Shown: positions 15,504-24,658, numbered from the stretch's first letter. The stretch is 27,735 nt of DNA from Cytophagales bacterium (GCA_024643485.1 JAHEMU010000001.1:1-27735); one strand, 5' to 3'. The notes: generated by a model not told the origin, from the letters alone. Translations and numbers: made by a program.

Positions 15504-16838
15504 ATGAGTAAAATAGTAAATTATTTTATAGCAAAGCAAGGAGATTCTATCGATGAAAAGTTGGTGCAAGTTTTTGTGCAAACGATTCCGATTCTTTGTG
15601 TTATTGTAAGCATAATTACATATTTTGTTGAGTTAGAGCCAGATAATCTAAGTTCTACCCTTTTGGGATTTGGCTTGTTTGTTTATCTATTAGGAAGAAT
15701 AAGGAAGAGATTTCCGTTGTGGGTTCAACGATTGACATTCACATTAATTTTATATGCCTTTATGCTCTATATATGGGCGTTCTCTCCTAAAAACCATAAT
15801 GATTTATTTCTTTTCCTGGTCAATTTGATTTCTACATTGATCATTTATAGAAAACATTATATCTCAATTGTAATCAGCAATTTATTATTAGTTTTTGGAT
15901 TAGCTTATTACCAATATTCCAGAGGGTATTTCATGAGTGAGGATGTTGATTATGTATATCGTTCTCTTCAAGTGAATTATTTTGTATTGGTGACAGTGGC
16001 TGTACTTGTGATTTATACATTGGTGGAGAATATTCGAAGTGAACAGCAAAATCAATTAGATTCCAAAAGAGAAATTGAAGAGAAAAATGCGCTGATGGAA
16101 GTTCGAAACGAGGAACTGAAACGGCTAAACGGCACCCAAAGAAGGATGTTAGCGATTATTTCTCATGATGTAAAAAATCCTATAGACAGTTTAACGGGTA
16201 TGGTTGCTTTATTGAAAAAAGGCATGCTTAGTCAGAGTGAGTTGGATAAGATTACAGAACAATTACATCGCCAATTGTCGAATACCTCATTAAATTTGTC
16301 GAATCTTTTGAGTTGGGCTAGGAAGCAATCGGAGCAAATAATTTTACGTAAAGAGCGTTTTTCCATTGAGAGTGCAATTAAAGAAGTAGCAAGCTTCGTT
16401 CAAGAGTTTGCTAAAACAAAAAATATTCAATTAAATATCAATCATAACACCAATAATTTTGCTTACGGAGATGTGTATATTTTACACATTGTTCTTCGTA
16501 ATTTATTATCGAATGCCATTAAATTTACTCCTGTAAAGGGGACAATTGAAATAAATGTTCAATCGGATGATGAATTAATTTCTGTTGAAATCAAGGACAG
16601 TGGAATTGGCATGAATAAGGAAACAGTACAAAAATTATTTGTTGAAGGGCAAACAACTTTAGGTACTGAAGGTGAAAAAGGGAATGGATTTGGATTGTTT
16701 TTAGCGAAAGAATATGCCGTTGCAAATGGAGGTAATATTTGGGCGGAAAGCACTGAAGGGAAAGGCTCTAGTTTTATTTTTACCATACCCGTTTATCAAA
16801 ATGAAAAAGTGAATAGTCCTTTAGTAGAAACTATCTAA
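15504..16838 (+). CDS. Orphan membrane sensor histidine kinase
   Basis: A 444-residue sensor kinase. Six hydrophobic segments fill residues about 22-175 with only short loops, so there is no sizeable periplasmic sensor domain; the signal may be read in or at the membrane. A coiled coil (about 174-210, rich in Glu, Arg and Lys) leads to the HisKA domain with H221 in ISHDVKNP. The ATPase domain has the N box (LRNLLSNAIKFTP), G1 (KDSGIGMN) and G2 (GNGFGLFLAKE) motifs. All catalytic parts are intact. No response regulator gene is adjacent, so the partner is elsewhere. It has its own promoter and is ended by the hairpin at 16874. Signal and target are unknown. Confidence 0.92.
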   Translation: MSKIVNYFIAKQGDSIDEKLVQVFVQTIPILCVIVSIITYFVELEPDNLSSTLLGFGLFVYLLGRIRKRFPLWVQRLTFTLILYAFMLYIWAFSPKNHNDLFLFLVNLISTLIIYRKHYISIVISNLLLVFGLAYYQYSRGYFMSEDVDYVYRSLQVNYFVLVTVAVLVIYTLVENIRSEQQNQLDSKREIEEKNALMEVRNEELKRLNGTQRRMLAIISHDVKNPIDSLTGMVALLKKGMLSQSELDKITEQLHRQLSNTSLNLSNLLSWARKQSEQIILRKERFSIESAIKEVASFVQEFAKTKNIQLNINHNTNNFAYGDVYILHIVLRNLLSNAIKFTPVKGTIEINVQSDDELISVEIKDSGIGMNKETVQKLFVEGQTTLGTEGEKGNGFGLFLAKEYAVANGGNIWAESTEGKGSSFIFTIPVYQNEKVNSPLVETI

Positions 16839-16873
16839 TAGGAATAAATATCAAAATCTTGTTTTTCTAAATT

Positions 16874-16897
16874 GGGTGCATAAATGCACCCTTTTTT
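16874..16897 (+). terminator. Intrinsic terminator after histidine kinase gene
   Basis: GGGTGCA (16874-16880) pairs with TGCACCC (16885-16891) around the loop TAAA, followed by six T's. It lies 36 bases after the kinase stop codon, and the T-run enters the stop codon of the convergent TIGR02757 gene. Confidence 0.88.
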
Positions 16898-17657
16898 ATG
16901 CCTTTTTTAAATCAATACCCGTTCCAAATAAAGCAAAATCATACTTTACTGGGTCTGTTGGATCGAAGGTGCGAAGTTTTGCTGTCAGCTCCTCTGCGGC
17001 TTTCCAATCGTCTTGTTTTCGTACCAATATTCCTAGTTCTCTAGCCACTCTTCCGACGTGAACGTCGAGTGGGCATATTAATTCACTTGGTTTGATATGC
17101 GACCAAATCCCAAAATCAACTCCATTTGGATCTTTTCTAACCATCCATCTTAAGAACATATTCAGACGTTTACAAGATGAATTTCTCGAAGGAGTAGCGA
17201 TGTGTTTTTTGGTTCTTTTCGGAGCGGTAGGGGATTCAAAAAACAATTGTTCAAATGAAATTAATCTTTCCTTCATAGTACTTCCATGATTAAAAGCGAG
17301 TTCTAAACTGCTATGTTTTTGATAAAATTCCTTTAAAAAGTGGACAAAATACAGCGCATCTACCGGCTGGAAAGTGCGGTAATAAAACCGCTCCAAATTT
17401 TGCAGTTCTGATGCCGAATGATTCAAAATAAAATCGTGGGGGGCATGGTCCATTATTTCCATTAATCTCATTCCACTTTTAATAATTGCAGCGCGGTTCC
17501 CCCAAGAGATGATAGCAATTAAAAACCCAGAAATTTCAATGTCTTGTAATGTTGAAAATTGATGTGGAATTGAAATTGGATCATTAGAAATAAAAGAGCG
17601 ATTGTTATAATGATGCAATCGCTCTTCTAGAAAATCTTTTATTTCAGAATCAGTCAA
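16896..17657 (-). CDS. TIGR02757 (DUF2400) family protein
   Basis: A 253-residue soluble protein matching the TIGR02757 family by its layout: an EIKDFLEERLHHYN start, NDPISIPHQFS, DIEISGFLIAIISWGNR, and a C-terminal part with CKRLNMFLRWMVRKDPNGVDFGIW, LICPLDVHVGRVAR, ELTAKLRTFDPTDPVKYDFALFGTGI. The helix-rich core with a conserved Lys/Asp region resembles HhH-GPD DNA glycosylases, but no activity is established to my knowledge. The start is TTG at 17657, directly after the stop codon of the LysM gene (TAA then TTG), so it is probably coupled. This start fits the usual N-terminus of the family. Confidence 0.85.
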   Translation of the reverse strand: MTDSEIKDFLEERLHHYNNRSFISNDPISIPHQFSTLQDIEISGFLIAIISWGNRAAIIKSGMRLMEIMDHAPHDFILNHSASELQNLERFYYRTFQPVDALYFVHFLKEFYQKHSSLELAFNHGSTMKERLISFEQLFFESPTAPKRTKKHIATPSRNSSCKRLNMFLRWMVRKDPNGVDFGIWSHIKPSELICPLDVHVGRVARELGILVRKQDDWKAAEELTAKLRTFDPTDPVKYDFALFGTGIDLKKA

Positions 17658-18731
17658 TTAAGGGATGTAGGTAATGGTTACTCTAAATCGTTTGTCAACT
17701 GCTCCTAATCGATCGAAGGCGGCTTTACTGATTTTTACCAGGATATCTTTATTTTCATTGGTGTCGGGCAATGGGCCAATTACTCTCGCCCAAACCTCTC
17801 GTCCATTCATTTCGTTTCTCACCCGGATGATGGTACCAGGTTTAATGGTACGATGAACTGCTAAATATTTCCTTGTATTTTCGGTATCAGGTATCAACTC
17901 CGCCACTCCTTGTTCGGTTACTTCAACAAATTTATCTGTTGGCATTGGAGTGGTATTGGTTTGAACCTCGTCGTCTTTATCTGAATTTTGAGTAATCTGT
18001 TTTGATTTTTCTTCGGCCTTTACTTCTTTTTTAACCTCTTTTTTCTCCTCTTTCTCTTTGATTGCCTCCGTTTTATCGGTTGTTTGAACTTCTTCCTTTT
18101 CAATAGAAGGGGAGCCTTCTTGTTTAATGATTAGTTGCTGACCTTCGCTAAGTGAAGTGGAGGTTAAATTATTCCATTTCATAATATCGTCTACACTCAC
18201 ATTAAATTTTTTCGAAAGTGCATATAATGTTTCTCCTGCTTCCACTGTGTAAGTCTCTGAATTACTAGGTTGTTTTACTACAGTTTCTGTTTTATTACCA
18301 GCGGTATTACCCGCAGATTTCCCTGGAATTTTTAGCACTTGCCCCTCACTTAGGCCATCTGAAGTCAATTTGTTGAGGGATTTTATTTCATCTACCCCTA
18401 CTTGGTACTTTCGTGCAATTGCAAATAGAGTTTCACCTTTTTGAACGGTATGACTTCCATTCGCAGCAGCGGTAGGAGTGGTGGTAGTTGCTTCTTTTGC
18501 TGGTAAGTAAAATTCCTGACCTATGTTTAGACCCTTTTCGGCTTGAGGATTTAGTTTTATCAGTTGAGATGGTGGTACATCATATTGCCTTGAGAGGGCG
18601 AATAAGGTTTCTCCTTTTTGTACTAAATGTATTCTGACGGTTGCGCCATTAACGGTGGTAGTTCTACTCGTCAATTGAGCCCAACTGGTAACGGAAATCA
18701 TCAGAATAATCAGAGTTAAAAAAAATCTCAT
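17658..18731 (-). CDS. Secreted LysM protein with C-terminal double-psi barrel domain
   Basis: A 357-residue exported protein. The signal peptide is at 1-18 (cut near SWA-QL). Three LysM peptidoglycan-binding domains follow at about 33-77, 93-137 and 159-203, each with the pattern V-x-K/A-GETLFALS. A charged low-complexity linker (about 205-260, rich in Lys, Glu and Thr) leads to a C-terminal domain (about 270-357) with IKPGTIIRVRNEMNGREV and VRVIGPLPD-like strands, like RlpA-type double-psi beta-barrels. The RlpA catalytic residues are not obvious, so it may bind glycan strands rather than cut them. It acts in the periplasm at the cell wall. The TAnnTTTG element at 18763 gives a short 5' leader. 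Confidence 0.88.
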   Translation of the reverse strand: MRFFLTLIILMISVTSWAQLTSRTTTVNGATVRIHLVQKGETLFALSRQYDVPPSQLIKLNPQAEKGLNIGQEFYLPAKEATTTTPTAAANGSHTVQKGETLFAIARKYQVGVDEIKSLNKLTSDGLSEGQVLKIPGKSAGNTAGNKTETVVKQPSNSETYTVEAGETLYALSKKFNVSVDDIMKWNNLTSTSLSEGQQLIIKQEGSPSIEKEEVQTTDKTEAIKEKEEKKEVKKEVKAEEKSKQITQNSDKDDEVQTNTTPMPTDKFVEVTEQGVAELIPDTENTRKYLAVHRTIKPGTIIRVRNEMNGREVWARVIGPLPDTNENKDILVKISKAAFDRLGAVDKRFRVTITYIP

Positions 18732-18762
18732 ATTTATCGACTGTTTATTTATTTAATCTTAG

Positions 18763-18770
18763 CAAAAATA
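18763..18770 (-). promoter_or_regulatory. -7 promoter element for LysM gene
   Basis: On the minus strand this is TATTTTTG, an exact TAnnTTTG match, 31 bases before the LysM ATG. A TTG at -33 is not clear. No convincing element was seen for the divergent nfeD-type gene in the same 139-base gap. Confidence 0.5.
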
Positions 18771-18870
18771 CGGCCAAACATTCATGCGAATATACGAATT
18801 ATCGGAAGTATTGTTTGTGAATTCTTGTATGTTTATCTTATAATGATACTTTTTAGTTAATTTTATTGAT

Positions 18871-20202
18871 ATGAAAACGATATTATTTTTTAGTCTGATA
18901 TTTTTAAGTGGAACTCTAATCGCGCAAGAGCAGAAAAAAGTCTTTATAATGGAAATTAAAGCGGAAATTGATCCACGTATGAATAGATATGTGAAATTGG
19001 CTTTGGAGAAAGCGGAGGATGAACAAGCTGATTTAATTCTGATTGAAATGGATACCTATGGTGGTGCTGTTGCTGACGCTAAAGATATTGTGGAAGCGCT
19101 TTTGGACTACCCGAAACCCATCTGGGTTTTTATTGATAAAGATGCGGCATCTGCCGGAGCATTGATCTCAATTGCTTGTGATAGTATATATATGTCTCCG
19201 GGGTCAAGTATTGGCGCAGCAACTGTTGTAGTTGGAGACGGTACAGCTGCCCCTGATAAGTATCAATCGTACATGAGGTCTACCATGCGTTCAACCGCAG
19301 AGGTTAATGGACGTAACCCACTAATTGCTGAGGGAATGGTGGATCAGAATATTGAAGTCCCGGGAATTTCAGAAAAGGGCCAGGTTATTACCTTTTCTAC
19401 TTCAGAAGCCATAAAAAATGGATTTTGCGAAGGTGAGTTCAAAAGCAGAGAGGAATTATTTTCTCATTATGGTTTAGATAAATATCAGGTAATTGAATTC
19501 AAACTTTCTTCATCAGAAAGGATTATTGCATTTTTTCTCAACCCATTTATCAGCGGAATTTTAATATTAATTATAATTGGTGGAATCTATTTTGAATTGC
19601 AAACACCCGGGATCGGATTTCCTTTAGCAGCAGCGGGAATCGCATTGGTGTTGTACTTGGTTCCATATTATTTAAATGGATTAGCGGAAAGTTGGGAGAT
19701 AATAGCCTTAGTAGTTGGGATTATTTTAATTGGCGTGGAGATTTTTGTTATTCCAGGTTTCGGATTTGCCGGAATCAGTGGTATTGTACTTTTCTTTGGT
19801 TCTTTGATTCTAATTATGTTAAATAATGACACCTTTGATTTTAGTATGGTACCATGGAGTGAAATTACCAAAGCGACTGCCACCCTCATTGGAGGGATGA
19901 GTGGCGCTTTTTTATTGATGTTTTTTGGTGGTGTCAGGTTATCAAATTCAAAAGCATTTTCCAAAATTGCATTGGTAAATACCTTGCAAAAGGAAGATGG
20001 ATATACTTCCAATTTTTATGCTGAAAAGCAGTTAGTTGGAAAAATAGGTATTGCGTATTCAGTGCTCCGCCCGAGTGGAAAGGTGGAAATTGATCATGAA
20101 ATTTACGATGCATATACTAGTGGTGGATTTATTGAACAAGGGCAGGAAATAGTCGTAGTTAGTGACGGCGGGACTTCACTTAAAGTTAAACCGAAAAGTT
20201 AA
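18871..20202 (+). CDS. NfeD-type membrane serine protease
   Basis: A 443-residue protein of the long NfeD family. A signal peptide (1-18) is followed by a ClpP-like protease domain (about 22-210) with the nucleophile Ser94 in DAASAGALIS and the likely general base Lys130, in line with the Ser-Lys dyad of the archaeal homologue. Hydrophobic segments at about 220-345 make four or more membrane passes, and a C-terminal NfeD/OB domain (about 380-443) starts at LVGKIGIAY and ends in GGTSLKVKP. Members cleave membrane proteins such as stomatins; no stomatin gene is adjacent here. kdsB begins two bases after its stop, so they are probably co-transcribed. Confidence 0.92.
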   Translation: MKTILFFSLIFLSGTLIAQEQKKVFIMEIKAEIDPRMNRYVKLALEKAEDEQADLILIEMDTYGGAVADAKDIVEALLDYPKPIWVFIDKDAASAGALISIACDSIYMSPGSSIGAATVVVGDGTAAPDKYQSYMRSTMRSTAEVNGRNPLIAEGMVDQNIEVPGISEKGQVITFSTSEAIKNGFCEGEFKSREELFSHYGLDKYQVIEFKLSSSERIIAFFLNPFISGILILIIIGGIYFELQTPGIGFPLAAAGIALVLYLVPYYLNGLAESWEIIALVVGIILIGVEIFVIPGFGFAGISGIVLFFGSLILIMLNNDTFDFSMVPWSEITKATATLIGGMSGAFLLMFFGGVRLSNSKAFSKIALVNTLQKEDGYTSNFYAEKQLVGKIGIAYSVLRPSGKVEIDHEIYDAYTSGGFIEQGQEIVVVSDGGTSLKVKPKS

Positions 20203-20203
20203 A

Positions 20204-20935
20204 TTGAAAGATTCCATACAAATTATCATTCCCGCACGCTATAATTCTTCTCGTTTGCCAGGGAAACCTTTATTGGACATCGGAGGCCAAACGATGATTC
20301 AACGAACGTATTTGCAAGCAAAGAAGGTAGCGAGTCATGTTGTTGTTGCGACTGATGATCAGCGGATTTATGACCATGTGGCTACTTTTGGTGAGGTGGT
20401 AATGACTTCAAAAGATCATCAAAGTGGTACGGACCGAATATATGAGGCAGTGGGAAAACTTTCATTCAGACCTGAATATGTGATAAACGTGCAGGGAGAT
20501 GAGCCGTTCATACATACGGAACAAATTGAAGAATTGGCATCGCTATTAGATGGTAGAACTGAACTGGCTACCTTATCAAGAGAGATATTAAATCACGAGC
20601 ACGTTTCTAACCCCAATATTGTAAAAGTAGTTACAGCAAATAATGGAAATGCCTTATATTTTAGTCGTTTTGGAATTCCATATTTGCGTGATAGCGCCTA
20701 TTCTGATAAGATAAAGTATTTTCAACATATCGGGATTTATGCCTATCGGGTGGATATTTTAGAAGAAATAACTAAGTTACCTGTTTCAATGTTAGAACAG
20801 GCAGAGTCGCTTGAACAACTCCGGTGGCTTGAAAACGGTTATCAAATAAAGGTGGCTGTAAGCAGCTATGAAAATCACGGTATTGATACCGCTGATGATT
20901 TGGAAAATGCGAGAAAAATTGTTTCTGGCAGGTAA
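20204..20935 (+). CDS. kdsB: 3-deoxy-manno-octulosonate cytidylyltransferase
   Basis: Activates Kdo as CMP-Kdo in the cytosol for lipopolysaccharide core synthesis. The 243-residue protein has the nucleotide-binding start IIIPARYNSSRLPGKPL, then VVATDD, MTSKDHQSGTDRIYE and VINVQGDEPFI, all diagnostic of KdsB. I place the start at TTG 20204, one base after the NfeD stop, because the frame further upstream (from a GTG at 20162) lies within the nfeD-type gene and adds residues absent from the family; the chosen start gives the usual length of about 245. This is one of several TTG starts in the window. Confidence 0.95.
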   Translation: MKDSIQIIIPARYNSSRLPGKPLLDIGGQTMIQRTYLQAKKVASHVVVATDDQRIYDHVATFGEVVMTSKDHQSGTDRIYEAVGKLSFRPEYVINVQGDEPFIHTEQIEELASLLDGRTELATLSREILNHEHVSNPNIVKVVTANNGNALYFSRFGIPYLRDSAYSDKIKYFQHIGIYAYRVDILEEITKLPVSMLEQAESLEQLRWLENGYQIKVAVSSYENHGIDTADDLENARKIVSGR

Positions 20936-20953
20936 TTTGTATGAAAATAGACG

Positions 20954-22198
20954 ATGAATAAACGGATTTACGTAGTATTATTTTCTTTTATATTCTTCTT
21001 CGGATTTATAAATACGCCAATATTCGGTCAAAATTACTTTACCGTTTCAGGAAAGGTGATGGATGCAGAATCGGGAGAACCCTTGGTTTTTGCTTCAGTG
21101 GGTTTGAAGGGAAAGAGCATTGGTACTATTTCAAATGCCATAGGTGAGTTTGATTTTCATATTCCCATTGAAAATTCGGATCTAATATTCGAAATACACA
21201 TGCTGGGTTATGAGAGTTTTGAACTGGAGGTTTCAGAGGTAATCAGAAGAGGGTTAACTGAGTTTTCGCTTACACGTACTTTGAAATTTCTCGATGAGGT
21301 GATCGTTTCAGATAGCCTTTCAGGGGGAGATATTTTTACTATTGCAGTAAACAGAATCGATCAGAATTACCCTTCCGAACCTTTTATTCTGGATGGTTTT
21401 TATAGAGATGTTAAAAGTGTTGGTGGGACGTATGTTGCCTTATTGGAAGCTGCGGTAAAGGTGTACGATAAGGATTACAAGGCACCAAAACAGAAAATGA
21501 GATTAAGGGAGCGGGTGACGCTTGTTGAAGTCAGAAAAAGTCTTGGGTATGATAATAAATTCACCACTTTCTTTGATCAAACAAATTTATTGGAAGATTT
21601 ACTCCTACATAACAATGTTCGATATCGACAGTTTCCGGGTGACAGCGACGAGGCATTCATCTCGAAATTACAGAGAACGGATGTCGATTTTTATAATGGC
21701 AGACGAATATTTCTGATTCAATTGGAAAATTCAGATCGGTTAAAATTTTACATTGATGCAACGACCTTTTCTTTTTTGAGGGTAGAATACGAGTTGGGAA
21801 TTTCTGACGAGGTAATAGACCGAAAGGGGAACTTGTATAGTAAAATGAAGAGTTTGAAGAAAATTATTGATTTTCGAGAGTACTATGGAAGTATGTATTT
21901 GAACCATATTAATCTTGAAACTGAAGTCAATTGGTATGATCGTTCAAATGAAGTAAAATTCACAACGAAACTACATCAACAGTTAATGGTAAATAAAGTA
22001 TTTCCTGCAACTTCCCAAAAGATTGGCCCCACTGAAACCATGAAGAAATTTGGTTTACAATATCAACAAAGAGCGTATAACAAGGAATTTTGGGACAACT
22101 ATAACGTAATTAAGGAGACTCCTTTAGATAAATCAATCATTGATGATTTGGAAAAGGACCTGTCTTTGGAACGTCAATTTCAAAATAAACGCAAGTAA
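20954..22198 (+). CDS. Secreted protein with carboxypeptidase-regulatory-like domain
   Basis: A 414-residue exported protein. The signal peptide (about 1-25) ends near IFG-QNY. A CarboxypepD_reg-like domain fills about 30-115: FTVSGKVMDAESGEPLVFASV, then GTISNAIGEFDFHIP. The rest (about 120-414) is a beta-rich domain of unknown function often found behind this domain in Bacteroidota envelope proteins, with SYENHG-like polar turns absent and many FYID and VEYE strands. There is no TonB plug or barrel, so it is not a SusC-type receptor. Likely periplasmic or outer-membrane associated. It follows kdsB by 18 bases and ends before the terminator at 22327. Function unknown. Confidence 0.85.
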   Translation: MNKRIYVVLFSFIFFFGFINTPIFGQNYFTVSGKVMDAESGEPLVFASVGLKGKSIGTISNAIGEFDFHIPIENSDLIFEIHMLGYESFELEVSEVIRRGLTEFSLTRTLKFLDEVIVSDSLSGGDIFTIAVNRIDQNYPSEPFILDGFYRDVKSVGGTYVALLEAAVKVYDKDYKAPKQKMRLRERVTLVEVRKSLGYDNKFTTFFDQTNLLEDLLLHNNVRYRQFPGDSDEAFISKLQRTDVDFYNGRRIFLIQLENSDRLKFYIDATTFSFLRVEYELGISDEVIDRKGNLYSKMKSLKKIIDFREYYGSMYLNHINLETEVNWYDRSNEVKFTTKLHQQLMVNKVFPATSQKIGPTETMKKFGLQYQQRAYNKEFWDNYNVIKETPLDKSIIDDLEKDLSLERQFQNKRK

Positions 22199-22326
22199 TT
22201 CATTCGCTTTATTGCGTCAAATGGGCTATTTACCGTACTTTTTAACCTTCAGTCGAACTTTAATTACTTTTTTAGTGGGTATTTCGTTAATTCAAGTATA
22301 GATAAAGCCAACTATAGACACGGAAT

Positions 22327-22361
22327 AACCCTGAGGACTAGGTTCTCGGGGTTGTTTTTTT
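22327..22361 (+). terminator. Strong intrinsic terminator
   Basis: AACCCTGAG (22327-22335) pairs with CTCGGGGTT (22345-22353), nine pairs with one G-T, around a nine-base loop, followed after one base by seven T's (22355-22361). It ends transcription from the nfeD-kdsB side; its T-run abuts the stop codon of the convergent kinase gene. The preceding 120 bases show nothing recognisable. Confidence 0.9.
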
Positions 22362-23328
22362 AAAGAGAATTGAACTCTTCAATCAACTGTTTCAGGTCTA
22401 TCGGGACTACCCCGTGATGTTCGCAGACCAGTCCACCCGCTAAATTTGCTAATTTTGTTATGGAGGCCGGAGGGAGTTTTGCAGCTAAGGCTATGGCGGC
22501 AACAGAAACAACGGTATCACCCGCTCCACTTACGTCTGATATTTCCCGATAATGTGCGGGTTGGTAAATCTCTTCTTCACCGAAAATAGAAAAAATCCCT
22601 TTTTCCGATAAAGTGACCATTACCCCATGGCAATTCATTTTCTGGTGTAATTTACGAACGCCTTTTTTTATATTTTCTAAATCAGAGGTGTCAATTTTTT
22701 CATTGATACCTTCCTGGAGTTCCTTTAAATTTGGTTTGAATAAATCCGTTTCTGTATAGGAATTGAAATTTCGTTTTTTCGGATCAACGACAACGGCTAT
22801 TTTATTTTTTTTCGCTTCCGATTTTATAAATCGAATGGTATCTGTTGTTAAAACGCCCTTATCATAATCTTCAAGAACGATTACATCGCATTCAGGGATA
22901 AGATCACGAATTAAATTGACAAAAGTAGACGCAATGTCGGGCTGTATTTCCACATCAGTTTCCTCATCGATTCTGAGTACGTGATGATTGCCGGCCATTA
23001 CCCGGTGTTTTACTGTGGTAGGTCGGTGATTGCTTACAATGATGTGTTTTGAAACGATCTGATGTTGATTCAATAAATTAATGAATGTATCACCCATTTT
23101 ATCGTTACCAATGACAGAGCATAAAATGGGAGTGGCTCCCATAGCAATTACATTTAAAGCTACATTGGCTGCACCTCCTAACCTTTCTTCACGGTTAGTA
23201 ACACTTACCACGGGAACAGGCGCTTCGGGAGAAATGCGATCAATTTTCCCTTTTATATAGGAATCGACCATCACGTCGCCGATGATAAGCACCTTTAAGT
23301 GGCTAAATTGTTGTGCAGTCAAGCTCAA
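22360..23328 (-). CDS. PfkB-family kinase, D-glycero-beta-D-manno-heptose-7-phosphate kinase-like (RfaE1/HldE kinase domain)
   Basis: A 322-residue ribokinase-fold sugar kinase. Diagnostic blocks are VLIIGDVMVDSYIKGKIDRISPE (about 13-35), the glycine-rich RLGGAANVALN, KHRVMAGNHHVLRIDEE, and the phosphate-binding SGAGDT near the C-terminus with the catalytic Asp. The opening DVMxDxYxxGxxxRISPEAPVPV is typical of the heptose kinase domain of HldE/RfaE1, which makes heptose-1,7-bisphosphate for LPS core. The nucleotidyltransferase domain of bifunctional HldE is absent, so the second step would need another protein. The gene begins one base after the aminotransferase stop codon. Confidence 0.88.
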   Translation of the reverse strand: MSLTAQQFSHLKVLIIGDVMVDSYIKGKIDRISPEAPVPVVSVTNREERLGGAANVALNVIAMGATPILCSVIGNDKMGDTFINLLNQHQIVSKHIIVSNHRPTTVKHRVMAGNHHVLRIDEETDVEIQPDIASTFVNLIRDLIPECDVIVLEDYDKGVLTTDTIRFIKSEAKKNKIAVVVDPKKRNFNSYTETDLFKPNLKELQEGINEKIDTSDLENIKKGVRKLHQKMNCHGVMVTLSEKGIFSIFGEEEIYQPAHYREISDVSGAGDTVVSVAAIALAAKLPPASITKLANLAGGLVCEHHGVVPIDLKQLIEEFNSL

Positions 23329-23329
23329 A

Positions 23330-24520
23330 TCAATGCAATTTTTCTAAAACAACTTTTATTCTTGAAACCGCCTCACGAAGGTCACTTTCTGAAGCTGCAT
23401 ATGAAAGTCGAATGCAGTTAGGTTCTCCAAACGAGCCACCTTCAACCAACGAAACATGAGCTTTAGCAAGGATATACAAACACAAATCAGAGGCGTCTTT
23501 GATTTGTGTTTCTCCATCTGAGGTTCCAAAATAGTGACACACATCCGGAAAGAAATAGAATGCTCCAGTTGGCATATTCACTTTGAATCCTGGTAAATCA
23601 GACAATAATTTATAAACTAAATCTCGTCTTTTTTGATAGGCTTTTACCATATCAAACGTAGGAGTAAGATCACTTTCGATGGCTACCAATCCTGCGCGTT
23701 GAGCGATGCTACAATTAGCGGAGGTGATTTGACCTTGTATTTTATTTGCTGCTTTGGCAATATTCAATGGAGCGCAGATATATCCAACTCTCCAGCCGGT
23801 CATAGCGAAACCTTTAGCAAAACCATTTACCGTTACTGTTCTTTCGAACATGCCAGGGATAGAAGCAATACTGAAGTGTTTTCCTTCATAATTGATGTGT
23901 TCATATATTTCATCACTTATTACCAATAAATCGTGTTTTTTGGCAACATCTGCAATGGCTTCTAATTCTGATTGATTAAAAACAGCTCCCGTTGGATTAC
24001 AAGGAGAGCTAAATAAAATGGCCTTTGTTTTTTTTGTTACTGCCTTCTCCACTTGGTCTGCAGTAACTTTAAAATCTTTATCAATTCCTGCGGATACAAA
24101 TACGGGAGTTCCTCCGGGTAGAGAAACTAAAGTGCTGTAACTCACCCAATATGGGGCGAAAATAATTACTTCATCACCTGGGTTAACAATGGCCATCATC
24201 ATGTTAGCAATGGATTGTTTAGCTCCATTAGACACAACAATGTGTTCCCCTGTGGCTTCTTTAATGTTGTTTTCTTCTCGGAGTTTTTTTGCAATGGCAT
24301 CTCTAAAGTCTTTATAACCATTAACAGGAGGGTAAGCAAAGTATTTTCCTTCATCAATTGCAGCTTTGGCGCCTTCGCAAATATGAGCCGGCGTTTTAAA
24401 ATCGGGCTCCCCTAAACTTAAACTGATTACATTATTTCCTTGCTCTTTTAATTCTCGGGCTTTGGCTGCCATTGCCAATGTGGCCGATTCCTCCATATTG
24501 AGTACTCTATCCGATATCAT
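23330..24520 (-). CDS. Class I pyridoxal-phosphate aminotransferase (aspartate aminotransferase type)
   Basis: A 396-residue fold-type I aminotransferase of the I-gamma (Thermus-like AspC) type. It has the substrate-binding SLGEPDFKTP (35-44), SNGAKQS, the PLP-facing SPCNPTGAV (172-180), SDEIYE and the Schiff-base lysine K236 in NGFAKGFAMTGWRVGY. It swaps amino groups between aspartate and 2-oxoglutarate in the cytosol; some relatives also act on prephenate. It could feed aspartate to ArgG, encoded divergently, but aspartate is used widely and this is only inference. It is co-directional with the kinase gene behind it, one base apart. Confidence 0.93.
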   Translation of the reverse strand: MISDRVLNMEESATLAMAAKARELKEQGNNVISLSLGEPDFKTPAHICEGAKAAIDEGKYFAYPPVNGYKDFRDAIAKKLREENNIKEATGEHIVVSNGAKQSIANMMMAIVNPGDEVIIFAPYWVSYSTLVSLPGGTPVFVSAGIDKDFKVTADQVEKAVTKKTKAILFSSPCNPTGAVFNQSELEAIADVAKKHDLLVISDEIYEHINYEGKHFSIASIPGMFERTVTVNGFAKGFAMTGWRVGYICAPLNIAKAANKIQGQITSANCSIAQRAGLVAIESDLTPTFDMVKAYQKRRDLVYKLLSDLPGFKVNMPTGAFYFFPDVCHYFGTSDGETQIKDASDLCLYILAKAHVSLVEGGSFGEPNCIRLSYAASESDLREAVSRIKVVLEKLH

Positions 24521-24540
24521 TTCTTCGTATTTTAGTGCTG

Positions 24541-24548
24541 CAAAGGTA
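24541..24548 (-). promoter_or_regulatory. -7 promoter element for aminotransferase gene
   Basis: On the minus strand this is TACCTTTG, an exact TAnnTTTG match, 20 bases before the ATG. No TTG lies at the usual -33 spacing. Confidence 0.5.
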
Positions 24549-24658
24549 AGTATTAGGCATTAAAAATGTATAATGGCTAACAAATAATTTAATTTTTTAA
24601 AATAATATCAATGAAAAAGCTGTTTTGTTATTTATATGGTAATAATTTAATGTTTTCC

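Noticed and set aside
18001..18110. Repetitive Lys/Glu-rich coding stretch in the LysM gene, as a DNA repeat
   Set aside because: It is a normal charged linker between LysM and the C-terminal domain; the reading frame is intact and there is no regular repeat unit.
20162..20203. GTG at 20162 as start of kdsB
   Set aside because: It sits inside the nfeD-type gene and adds 14 residues not found in KdsB; TTG at 20204 gives the normal length.
20941..20961. Six-codon ATG frame overlapping the start of the gene at 20954
   Set aside because: Too short to judge, and no stem or conserved context supports a leader peptide.
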